64,000 bases of DNA from an uncultured Alphaproteobacteria bacterium. GTDB lineage: Bacteria; Pseudomonadota; Alphaproteobacteria; Rhodobacterales; Rhodobacteraceae. Under the pieces are notes generated by a model. It did not search any database, had not been told where the DNA came from, and saw only the letters and a list, made by a program, of their open reading frames with translations. The stretch is from NCBI GenBank assembly GCA_902530595.1, contig CACAAX010000002.1:38190-102189 (forward strand). The letters run 5' to 3'. The stretch's first letter is position 1. The number at the start of each line of letters is the position of its first letter. Made by a program: the position numbers and the translations under genes. Below are positions 42,161 through 49,998 of this stretch, piece by piece.

Positions 42161-43984
42161 TTGTGCGGTATAATTGGCATAGTTTCAAAAGACCAGGTTG
42201 TTGACCGGTTAATAGATGGCTTAGAGCATCTTGAGTACCGAGGGTATGATAGTGCGGGAGTAGCCACTGTTAATAGTTCGGAGATTGTTTGCAAAAAAAG
42301 CGTTGGCAAACTCGTCTCTTTAAAGAACAAATTAAAACAAGACCCAATAGACGGTTATGTCGGAATTGGCCATACGAGATGGGCTACCCATGGCGAACCA
42401 ATAGAAATTAATGCACACCCACATGTCACAAAAAATGTGGCAGTGGTGCATAATGGGATTATCGAAAATTTTGCAGAGTTTAAAGCTGGATTGCTTGAGA
42501 AAGGACTAAAATTTAACTCGCAGACAGACACCGAGGTTATTGCTAAGCTTGTTGAAGAAAAAATTTCTAAGGAGAAGTGTAGACCTTTAGAAGCAGTAAG
42601 GCTCACTATAGAAAAGTTACGTGGATCTTTTTCTTTATGTTTTATTTTCAGAGAACATGAAAATTTCATGGTAGCAACCAGAAGAGGATCTCCACTAGCT
42701 CTTGGCTTAAGCGATGGAGAGAATTTTGTTAGTTCAGATGCGTTGTCTTTATCAATTTTTTCAAAGAAAGTATGTTATTTAGAAGAAGGTGACTTCGCTA
42801 CACTTACTTCTGATGAAGTAAAAATATATGATAGCTTTGGCAAGGGTGTTTCTAGAGATATCGTTAAATTATATACTGATCCCGTCAATCTCAGTAAAGG
42901 TCAGTACAAGCACTTTATGGAAAAAGAGATTTTTGAGCAACCGGAGGTGATCTCACAAGTACTGGGTACTTATTTAAACGCATTTAAGGAGACGCTATCG
43001 TTACCCGCTTTGCCCCAATTTACTGAAATTAAGAGAATTATATTGATAGGTTGTGGCACGGCTTTTTATTCCTGTTTAGTCGCAAAATATTGGTTCGAAA
43101 GTTTGAGTAGTATACCAACGCAAGCGGAGCTTGCATCAGAGTTTAGATACAGGTCACCAGTTGTCAGTAAAGATGATTTGCTTATTTTTGTCAGCCAATC
43201 GGGTGAAACAGCTGATACAATTGGGGCTTTAAGATTCGCAAAAAAATTTACAAAAAATATTCTTGCTATTGTTAATGTTGAGCAAAGCTCAATAGCACGG
43301 GAGTCAAATTGGGTATTTCCCACTAAAGCTGGGCCAGAGATTGGGGTGGCATCCACTAAGGCCTTTATATGCCAACTGCTAGTTTTAAAAATTTTAAATA
43401 TCGAGTTTGCAAGTGAATTATCGAAAATCACGGCAAAACAGAGGTCTTATCTTCTAAAAGGATTATTAGAGTTACCTAGGCTTTATTCAGAGATTTTATC
43501 TCAAAACGAAAACATCAAAAAGTTGTGCAAAAAATTTATAAATTCTAATAGTATACTTTACCTGGGAAGAGATATTTTATATCCCATAGCCCTTGAGGGT
43601 GCTTTAAAGTTAAAAGAAATAAGCTATTTACATGCAGAGGGATACGCCTCCGGCGAGTTGAAGCATGGGCCCATAGCACTAATAGACAAGAGCATGCCTT
43701 TGGTTGCTTTGAATCCGTGGTCGAAAGTATTTGAAAAAACATTATCGAATTTAGAAGAAGTTAAGGCTAGAAGGGGTAAAATAATATTATTTACAGACAA
43801 AAAAGGTAAAGAGTTATCCAAGGATTTAACAAAGTCAATTTTTCAACTGCCTAGTTGTTCCAACTTGCTGACCCCGATCTTATATTCTCTACCGTTACAA
43901 CTGATAGCTTATTATACGGCTCTAGACAAAGGAACTGATGTCGATCAACCCAGAAATTTGGCAAAATCCGTCACAGTGGAATAG
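42161..43984 (+). CDS. glmS: Glutamine-fructose-6-phosphate aminotransferase (TTG start)
   Basis: (M)CGIIGIVSKDQVVDRLIDGLEHLEYRGYDSAG; SQSGETADT; C-terminal KSVTVE. Confidence 0.97.
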   Translation: MCGIIGIVSKDQVVDRLIDGLEHLEYRGYDSAGVATVNSSEIVCKKSVGKLVSLKNKLKQDPIDGYVGIGHTRWATHGEPIEINAHPHVTKNVAVVHNGIIENFAEFKAGLLEKGLKFNSQTDTEVIAKLVEEKISKEKCRPLEAVRLTIEKLRGSFSLCFIFREHENFMVATRRGSPLALGLSDGENFVSSDALSLSIFSKKVCYLEEGDFATLTSDEVKIYDSFGKGVSRDIVKLYTDPVNLSKGQYKHFMEKEIFEQPEVISQVLGTYLNAFKETLSLPALPQFTEIKRIILIGCGTAFYSCLVAKYWFESLSSIPTQAELASEFRYRSPVVSKDDLLIFVSQSGETADTIGALRFAKKFTKNILAIVNVEQSSIARESNWVFPTKAGPEIGVASTKAFICQLLVLKILNIEFASELSKITAKQRSYLLKGLLELPRLYSEILSQNENIKKLCKKFINSNSILYLGRDILYPIALEGALKLKEISYLHAEGYASGELKHGPIALIDKSMPLVALNPWSKVFEKTLSNLEEVKARRGKIILFTDKKGKELSKDLTKSIFQLPSCSNLLTPILYSLPLQLIAYYTALDKGTDVDQPRNLAKSVTVE

Positions 43985-44144
43985 TTTTGCTGTGGGGTAT
44001 TTAAAACTTACTGAGCGAAAAGGGTAAGTGTTTCTGTAGTTAGGCGTTTTCGATAATGGCAAATAAGTTTTTTCAACTTGTAATTCGTTGATTAAGTTTA
44101 CAAGTAGAACTAATATTTGTGTTTATTCATTAAGGGAGAATTTT

Positions 44145-44435
44145 ATGACAGTTATGGTGATGCTAGACTTTGATATTAAAGAAGGCAAATTGGATGAGTT
44201 TCTTGGGATATTAGAACAGACCTTACCCGAGACTAGGGCGTATAGTGGGTGTTTGTTTTTGAAAACCTGTGTTTATGAAAATCAGAATAAAATATGTTTG
44301 GTAGAAGAATGGGAAACAAAGAAACATCAGGAAGAATATTTCGCGTGGCGAGTAAGTACAGGTTTAACAGAAGCAATAGAACCCTACGTGAGTGATGTTG
44401 CTACTACTTATATGGATGTTAAACAAAGTTATTGA
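44145..44435 (+). CDS. ABM (antibiotic biosynthesis monooxygenase-like) domain protein
   Basis: VMVMLDFDIKEGKLDEFLGILEQTLPETRAYSGCLFLKTC...WETKKHQEEYFAWR; ATG at 44145. Confidence 0.75.
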   Translation: MTVMVMLDFDIKEGKLDEFLGILEQTLPETRAYSGCLFLKTCVYENQNKICLVEEWETKKHQEEYFAWRVSTGLTEAIEPYVSDVATTYMDVKQSY

Positions 44436-44483
44436 TGCGAAATTAAGGGTTTGTGCACAGAAAAATAGTTAATCCAATAAGAT

Positions 44484-44526
44484 ACTTACTAAAGTCTTGT
44501 TCACTACAACCAAACTAAAATCAGAA
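44484..44526 (-). repeat. Repeat copy A (degenerate) of the 'SDFSL-VV-KTLV' small-ORF C-terminus
   Basis: Reverse strand reads LTGSSDFSLVVVNKTLVSILLD*; matches copies at 46034 and 46985. Confidence 0.6.
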
Positions 44527-44560
44527 CTACCAGTAAGAAAATAAATGTTAAGGAGCAAAA

Positions 44561-44923
44561 ATGTCTAAAGTATTAATCCATATCCATAGCGATGTTCAAT
44601 TTAAAAATAAAGTAACACTGGGTTTAATGGTTGCCCTTTCTGCAGAAAAAAAGGGTCATGATGTTACCCTTTTTCTAGCAGCAGATGGGGTGCATGTACT
44701 AAATTGCAAAAGTGCTGGTGAAATAGTTGGTCAAGGCACAGGCGACTTACATGAACATCTTGAAAATTTAAAGAATACAAATGTTACTATATTTGTTTCA
44801 GGAATGTCTGCTAAGGCAAGGGGTTATGACGAGTCGCTTCTTGATGGATATAAAGCAGAGTTTGCAATGCCTGATAGACTAGTTGAAGAGTCAATAAAAT
44901 CGGATAGCGTCCTCTGCTATTGA
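44561..44923 (+). CDS. DsrE-family protein
   Basis: KVLIHIHSDVQFKNKVTLGLMVALSAEKKGHDVTLFLAADGVHVL. Confidence 0.75.
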   Translation: MSKVLIHIHSDVQFKNKVTLGLMVALSAEKKGHDVTLFLAADGVHVLNCKSAGEIVGQGTGDLHEHLENLKNTNVTIFVSGMSAKARGYDESLLDGYKAEFAMPDRLVEESIKSDSVLCY

Positions 44924-44975
44924 GAATATAAAAGAACATTACAAAGCGAGTGCCGGTAAGTAATGGAGAAATGAA

Positions 44976-45272
44976 ATGAGCATTTTTAGAAACGTAGTTT
45001 TGAATCTGAAAACTGAAGAGGAATGTGAAAGAGCAATTAATCTATATAAGGAACAATTGTCATCTCTTACCAACGATGGAATTTTGGATGCTTACATTTG
45101 TAGATTATCAAAAGAGTCAATTCTTTTTTTTGCAACTATTGATTCAGAAGATAATGCAAAAAAATTATTTGAAGGTTTGATTAAATGGAGAGAGCAGCAG
45201 AAATTTGACCTTATAGATTCTCTAGTCTTCGACGGCCCAATTGAATGGCATAAAAATTTTTTGAATTCTTAA
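44976..45272 (+). CDS. Hypothetical protein (dimeric alpha/beta barrel-like)
   Basis: Open frame between DsrE and SnoaL-like genes; beta-alpha-beta pattern. Confidence 0.5.
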   Translation: MSIFRNVVLNLKTEEECERAINLYKEQLSSLTNDGILDAYICRLSKESILFFATIDSEDNAKKLFEGLIKWREQQKFDLIDSLVFDGPIEWHKNFLNS

Positions 45273-45274
45273 TT

Positions 45275-45631
45275 GTGAACTCAATGACAAAATTGCTTGC
45301 AACAAAATATGGAACATTGTCTCAATTTGATATGACATTAAAACTCTTTGAAACTAGAGATATGCAATTAATTAAAGACCATTGGCACGATGACTATATG
45401 CATCTCAGTGATACTCAGTTAGATACCAGAGACAACTTTGAAGAATTTTTGAAAGGTTTGTGGGATAAAGGGTGGTCGCCTCTTGACCCAAAATCCAAAC
45501 CAGAAGTTATTCATGAAGATGAAGATGTTTTAGTTGTCAGACATTGGTGGACCGACCCAGATGGGACTAAATGGAGAATGACTAATTGCAGTTTTTGGAG
45601 AGAAATGGTAAATGAAGTGAAAATAGATTAA
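45275..45631 (+). CDS. SnoaL/NTF2-like protein
   Basis: MTLKLFETRDMQLIKDHWHDDYMHLSDTQLDTRDNFEEFL...VVRHWWTDPDG. Confidence 0.6.
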   Translation: MNSMTKLLATKYGTLSQFDMTLKLFETRDMQLIKDHWHDDYMHLSDTQLDTRDNFEEFLKGLWDKGWSPLDPKSKPEVIHEDEDVLVVRHWWTDPDGTKWRMTNCSFWREMVNEVKID

Positions 45632-45734
45632 CGTTTCAATTAATGACTAAAACCGTCACTCTTCTCTTTTTATTTGCATGGGCATCGATGATTGTTGGAT
45701 ACCTTTTAGGTATGTTGGAAACCCCACCAACTAT
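45598..45734 (+). repeat. Duplicated ~136 bp segment, copy 1
   Basis: GAGAGAAATGGTAAATGAAGTGAAAATAGATTAACG...TTAATGACTAAAACC...CTTCTCTTTTTATTTG...CCACCAACTAT; near-identical to 47928..48063. Confidence 0.85.
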
Positions 45735-45762
45735 GTTTCTCATTAATTTACTATTTGGATAA
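45643..45762 (+). CDS. Putative 39-aa single-TM small protein
   Basis: MTKTVTLLFLFAWASMIVGYLLGMLETPPTMFLINLLFG*; lies in duplicated segment. Confidence 0.35.
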   Translation: MTKTVTLLFLFAWASMIVGYLLGMLETPPTMFLINLLFG

Positions 45763-45800
45763 AAAAAAAGAGAACCCAATCTATTTTAATCTGGGTTCTC
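45761..45800 (-). terminator. Rho-independent terminator oriented on the minus strand
   Basis: Minus strand: GAGAACCC...GGGTTCTC followed by TTTTTTTTT. Confidence 0.7.
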
Positions 45801-46033
45801 CATTTATGAGGAAAATGTGAAAAAAAGATTGAAGCAATACCTGTTCCAAAAGTTTTTTTGACACCTAAAAAATTTGGTTCTGAAATATCATTCTTGTGAT
45901 TTACGTCGTAAGTAATATATAACAAGGAGGGGACTTATAAGGAACGAGATCAAATCATTTCCTTATTTGTCCGACCCTAAAAACACCTGCTCCCTAATCT
46001 CTAAGTAGACTTTCTAATCTATAATCCCTTAAA

Positions 46034-46135
46034 CATATTAACCAAAGTTTTATCAACTACCTCCAAACTAAAATCAGACTACATCTCTAGATATTCTTTT
46101 TCTAACTTCTCATCTTTAAGATTTTTCTTTTTCTC
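46034..46135 (-). repeat. Repeat copy B, with internal stop
   Basis: Reverse strand REKKKNLKDEKLEKEYLEM*SDFSLEVVDKTLVNMFKGL*. Confidence 0.75.
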
Positions 46136-46202
46136 TCAGTTCAGCGATTGTCTCACAAAGATATAATTGTTAGTGTTAATGAAGTTGGGATAGGAAGACT
46201 TT

Positions 46203-46613
46203 TTGAAAAACATAAAAAAAAGAGATTTTATTGCGACACACACGTTTCATTCGCCTAGTGCTAGAAAAGCATTCTTTGATACTGTGAAAGATAGGAAAAA
46301 AAACTCAGACTGGTGGGGCAATGAAACTGCAGATGTTAAAGAGAAGTTTCTGCTTGCATTAAAACACAGAAAGGTCCTTGATAGTGTAGATATCGAAAAG
46401 GATCAGTCGACGGATTATGCATTGATGTTACAAATTTTCTTGGGTAAGGGAGACTTCTTTTTTTGTCATTGGAAAGCAATAGATGAGCAAGCAATTATAG
46501 ACAGACTAAGTGTAGCGGGTTTGGAGCAATTCATAGTAACTATGGCAACCCCAGTAGATTTTCCAAAAATGAATTTAGATTTTCTCCAACCAATGATAAA
46601 TAAACTCAAATAA
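46203..46613 (+). CDS. Hypothetical protein
   Basis: 136-aa open frame, no recognised family. Confidence 0.5.
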   Translation: MKNIKKRDFIATHTFHSPSARKAFFDTVKDRKKNSDWWGNETADVKEKFLLALKHRKVLDSVDIEKDQSTDYALMLQIFLGKGDFFFCHWKAIDEQAIIDRLSVAGLEQFIVTMATPVDFPKMNLDFLQPMINKLK

Positions 46614-46659
46614 TATCATCTAAATAATTCCCAAGGATAAAAAGAATTTTTGTAAACAA

Positions 46660-46944
46660 ATGAAATGGGTTGTAATAACAAAATATCGTCATAAACAGCA
46701 AGTTCCTGAAGGGGAGAATTGGTTCAACTTTATATCAGAAATAATTCGACCGGGTGCATATGATGTGGATCAACTATTTTGGTTTAAGGTAGATAATTTT
46801 CATCATCGCTCAATAACAGTGTATCCCGATAGAGAAACCTTCGAAAAAATGAAGGAAGATCTATTAATTTATCGAGAGGAAATGAAAAGTGCTGGCATTG
46901 AATTGGTTGAAATGGAGGAGGGACCATTTTTAGGGGGAGTTTAA
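46660..46944 (+). CDS. Hypothetical protein
   Basis: 94-aa open frame, no recognised family. Confidence 0.5.
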   Translation: MKWVVITKYRHKQQVPEGENWFNFISEIIRPGAYDVDQLFWFKVDNFHHRSITVYPDRETFEKMKEDLLIYREEMKSAGIELVEMEEGPFLGGV

Positions 46945-46968
46945 GATTTAGGTATCAAAGATTTTTCT

Positions 46969-47088
46969 TTAGGTAAGATTTTCACACATATTAACCAGTG
47001 TCTTATCCACTACCTCCAAACTAAAATCAGACCAAACCTCTGGATACTCTCTTTCTAACTTTTCATCTTTCAGTCTTTTCTTCTTCAC
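46969..47088 (-). CDS. Putative 39-aa small ORF (repeat copy C, intact; GTG start)
   Basis: VKKKRLKDEKLEREYPEVWSDFSLEVVDKTLVNMCENLT*; homologous to repeats at 46034 and 44484. Confidence 0.4.
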   Translation of the reverse strand: MKKKRLKDEKLEREYPEVWSDFSLEVVDKTLVNMCENLT

Positions 47089-47218
47089 GATTGAATGAAC
47101 TTAATAGTTAATCCTAAAAAGTTTAAGAAAAAAATGGTGGGTTTCTTTTATACTAGAAGAGTGGATTTTTTTAGAGAGACAAACAAGTTTTGAATAGTTT
47201 TGGACACGGGTCTTTCAA

Positions 47219-47695
47219 TCATCTCACTTTATAACACAATCCCGATTTAAAAACCTTAGTTGACTCGGGCTCCCCACTTTTATTTAGTTTGGACTGTCTA
47301 TCTTGATATGTGAGTTTTGTTTCATTAAAAACCATTGTCCTCACGGATGATTTTCCATCAAAACCCTTTCGTTTTAATTCAAATAAATAATCATGATCAT
47401 TTTTTCTAAAAGTCAAATTCAGTTCACCCCCAGGTTTCTGATGAAGGTCAGATTGAACTGTCTTTTCAAAACTTTTAAATTGGTTTCCATCATTTAAAAT
47501 AACAACGTTTCCAAATTGGTCGAAGTGAATAAAATGGTAATAAATTAACTCAATGTGGGGTATATAAAAAATACTCCATTTTTTTGGACCACATATATAT
47601 ACTTTTGTATAAACAAAATCTTCCGAAGTCATAGGTTTTGAGTAACATGAACCGAATACAAAGATTAAAAATGTTGTTAAGAAAATTATTCTCAT
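47219..47695 (-). CDS. Hypothetical secreted protein/lipoprotein
   Basis: N-terminal MRIIFLTTFLIFVFGSCYSKPM lipobox-like. Confidence 0.5.
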   Translation of the reverse strand: MRIIFLTTFLIFVFGSCYSKPMTSEDFVYTKVYICGPKKWSIFYIPHIELIYYHFIHFDQFGNVVILNDGNQFKSFEKTVQSDLHQKPGGELNLTFRKNDHDYLFELKRKGFDGKSSVRTMVFNETKLTYQDRQSKLNKSGEPESTKVFKSGLCYKVR

Positions 47696-47847
47696 TCAAA
47701 AACCTTACGAAGATTTTAACATATCATAAAAAGACTCACTAAATATTACTCCAAAATTTAAACTTTTTTTGAATAATAAGATTTGAGTCCCTTCCCCATT
47801 TTTGAATAGTATTTGAATTGAATGGTAGATTGGATAAAAATTTTCCA

Positions 47848-47944
47848 AGAAAAACATTTTTATTTTCACTCTATTAATTTCTCTTCTTTCTTCACCAAGT
47901 GGGAGTGAGTCCATTGAAGATTTGGTTGAGAGAAATGATAAATG
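47848..47944 (+). pseudogene. Remnant of a secreted MORN-repeat-type protein N-terminus fused to repeat copy 2
   Basis: Frame reads KKNIFIFTLLISLLSSPSGSESIEDLVERNDK* with hydrophobic signal; no start codon confirmed. Confidence 0.35.
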
Positions 47945-48063
47945 AAGTAAAAGTAGATTAACGGAATAATTAATGACTAAAACCTTTACTCTTCTCTTTT
48001 TATTTGGGTGGGCATTAATGATTGTGGGACCTTTTAGGTATGTTGGAGAACCCACCAACTATC
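47928..48063 (+). repeat. Duplicated ~136 bp segment, copy 2
   Basis: Matches 45598..45734. Confidence 0.85.
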
Positions 48064-48113
48064 TTATTGATAGAATTTTTTCTGAAAGGATGAGAGATGG
48101 AAAAAGCAGATAA
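47973..48113 (+). CDS. Putative 46-aa single-TM small protein (paralog of 45643 ORF, different C-terminal frame)
   Basis: MTKTFTLLFLFGWALMIVGPFRYVGEPTNYLIDRIFSERMRDGKSR*. Confidence 0.4.
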   Translation: MTKTFTLLFLFGWALMIVGPFRYVGEPTNYLIDRIFSERMRDGKSR

Positions 48114-48123
48114 GGAAAAACTT

Positions 48124-48264
48124 ATGAGTGAATTTTGGAAACAATATAATGCTACGAGAGACATTGAATTTTTAGCAAAAGCATGTGAAGAGGCTCCTTT
48201 TTTTGGACAAAAAAAAATGGCGCTTGAAATCGCTCGAATATTAAGAACGGTAAAGAAAAAATAA
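48124..48264 (+). CDS. Putative 46-aa small protein
   Basis: MSEFWKQYNATRDIEFLAKACEEAPFFGQKKMALEIARILRTVKKK*; 10 nt after the preceding small ORF, GGAAAAA upstream. Confidence 0.4.
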   Translation: MSEFWKQYNATRDIEFLAKACEEAPFFGQKKMALEIARILRTVKKK

Positions 48265-48315
48265 TAAGGAAAAAAGTTAAAGTATTAACCGTAGAACAAG
48301 TGAAAGGGTGTAGAG

Positions 48316-48742
48316 ATGTTGGACAATGGGGTAAGACTGGAAAAACCTGGCAAAACGTATTTTGGAGCACAAGGCGTGGAGTACTGTTCAGGTACATCGA
48401 GAACAACCGTTGGATCAGAGAAAATTTGTATGAATATCTTACCTATGCCGCCAGGGGTGCATCCTGTACCTCATTTGCATAAAGATATTGAAACAATTGC
48501 CTTTTTACTAGAGGGGGAGTGCTCAGTTTTTCATAGAGAATTTAGAAAACGAAACTGTAGTTAAAAAGGGAGAACAAATATTTATTCCGGGCAATGTGCC
48601 TTATACACCCTACAACTTAAGTGATAAAGAGTGTTTATATATAGCAGTGCATTCATCAGGTGATGATCAAGATCAACTAATGCCTATGCCCGAGCTTGTG
48701 AATGTTCTTTTAAAAATAGAGAGGAATAAAAACACTCAATGA
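48316..48742 (+). pseudogene. Cupin-domain protein interrupted by a 1-nt frameshift
   Basis: Frame 1: MLDNGVRLEKPGKTYFGAQGVEYCSGTSRTT...PGVHPVPHLHKDIETIAFLLEGECSVF; dropping one T of TTTTT (48527-48531) continues IENLENETVVKKGEQIFIPGNVPYTPYNLSDKECLYIAVHSSGDDQDQLMPMPELVNVLLKIERNKNTQ*. Confidence 0.8.
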
Positions 48743-48780
48743 TAGTGAAGAGGGGGCATGTAAAAATTAATAATTATTTT

Positions 48781-49209
48781 TTACTCAATTTTATAGGTCT
48801 GAGTTTCAATAATACCACTATTGGAAACTAGACTTTTGATTGTGAAGTTTTTGGCTGATAAAAGAAACTGAGAGAGCTCCTTATCGTAGTCTTCCCGTTG
48901 GTTTATAAGAGCCCCCATGCTTTCACTTTTCCATATTACTTTATATCGATCAATTCTTGTGTCAGTTAAAGCTTTTGAGTCATTTGTATGTTGCAAATAT
49001 ACGACAAAAGTAAAATCATAAATATGACTTGAGACTTTTGTGATCTGTAAAGTGGATTTATGATAATGAACATCCTTATTTGAGAATATTGATACGCCAT
49101 TTTTTTGTAGTAAAAAACTAACACCATGGAATATTCCAACAGGCAACTCTCTTTCACCGGCAAAAAGATTTGTGTGAAAAATAAGAACTAAAAGACATAT
49201 GAATCTCAT
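48781..49209 (-). CDS. Hypothetical secreted protein
   Basis: N-terminal signal peptide MRFICLLVLIFHTNLFAGE. Confidence 0.5.
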   Translation of the reverse strand: MRFICLLVLIFHTNLFAGERELPVGIFHGVSFLLQKNGVSIFSNKDVHYHKSTLQITKVSSHIYDFTFVVYLQHTNDSKALTDTRIDRYKVIWKSESMGALINQREDYDKELSQFLLSAKNFTIKSLVSNSGIIETQTYKIE

Positions 49210-49336
49210 TCAATAAATATACTCATTTGAAGTAATGTTTTAAATTACAAAGGTTTCAGCTAAACTAAAATTTAGTTCTAAAATATCTTCATGCCTCTAA
49301 ATGAATATGGACGGAATTTAAAATATAAAAATCAAG

Positions 49337-49798
49337 TTATCCTGCACGCAGCATTCTCTTTAAAGTTTCTATAGAAGTATTTTTCAATTCGTTCCATTTG
49401 CTTTGGTTATCGATGATAGTTTCTGCCCCTTCCATTAATTGTTTTGCAAGTGCTCTATAACAAGCAACAACTTCTTCATACACATCTGCAGAAAAATTTT
49501 CGCTATTATGGGCATTAATTATCTTATCTACGTTTCCTCCAAGTATTTGATCAGCTACCTGCAAATCATTTTGCTGATATCCTCAAGAAAAGACTTCTGA
49601 TAGATAAGCTAAATATGCAATATTTGCAGCAACATCAAATGATTGCTCATCGCCTAAATAAAAATCTACAGCGCCATTCCCTATTACTACACCGGCGCAT
49701 GCTGCAAGATTATCCAATTTTTCAGTCTGCGCTTTTGCGAAGGAACTCAAAAATAATAGGGCCATTAAGATGCTAATAAGTGCTGTTATTATCCTCAA
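49337..49798 (-). pseudogene. Secreted protein gene interrupted by one in-frame TGA
   Basis: Two track ORFs (49583..49798 and 49337..49564) are in the same frame; continuous reading ...AYLAYLSEVFS*GYQQNDLQVADQILGGNVDKI... Confidence 0.75.
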
Positions 49799-49998
49799 GA
49801 CGCAACTCCATTCTTCATTTCAAAAGAACAATAAATATTAAGATTTATTGTATTGTCCAATATTACTCAATCAGTCACGGTTTAACAGAGGTGCTATATG
49901 GATTTTAAAAGAGAAGAATTGAGTAGAAATTTCATAAAAATTCTCGATAAAACGTTTTCTGATATTTCTGCGGGTATTTGTTTCTGGTACAATTAAGA

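Noticed and set aside
44484-47088. Repeat copies A-C as a CRISPR array or IS element
   Set aside because: Only three copies, spaced ~0.9-1.5 kb apart, degenerate and coding-like; no terminal inverted repeats, transposase or cas gene.
47705-48058. Minus-strand 118-aa ORF
   Set aside because: It is antisense to the duplicated segment and small plus-strand ORFs; no protein-like pattern.
49580-49585. In-frame TGA as selenocysteine or TGA=Trp recoding
   Set aside because: TGA terminates many intact genes here; no selenocysteine-insertion context or Cys-aligned homolog is evident; a nonsense mutation or error is simpler.
49898-49996. 32-aa ORF MDFKREELSRNFIKILDKTFSDISAGICFWYN just before the hydrolase
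   Set aside because: Possible leader peptide, but no clear RBS or attenuator structure was identified.
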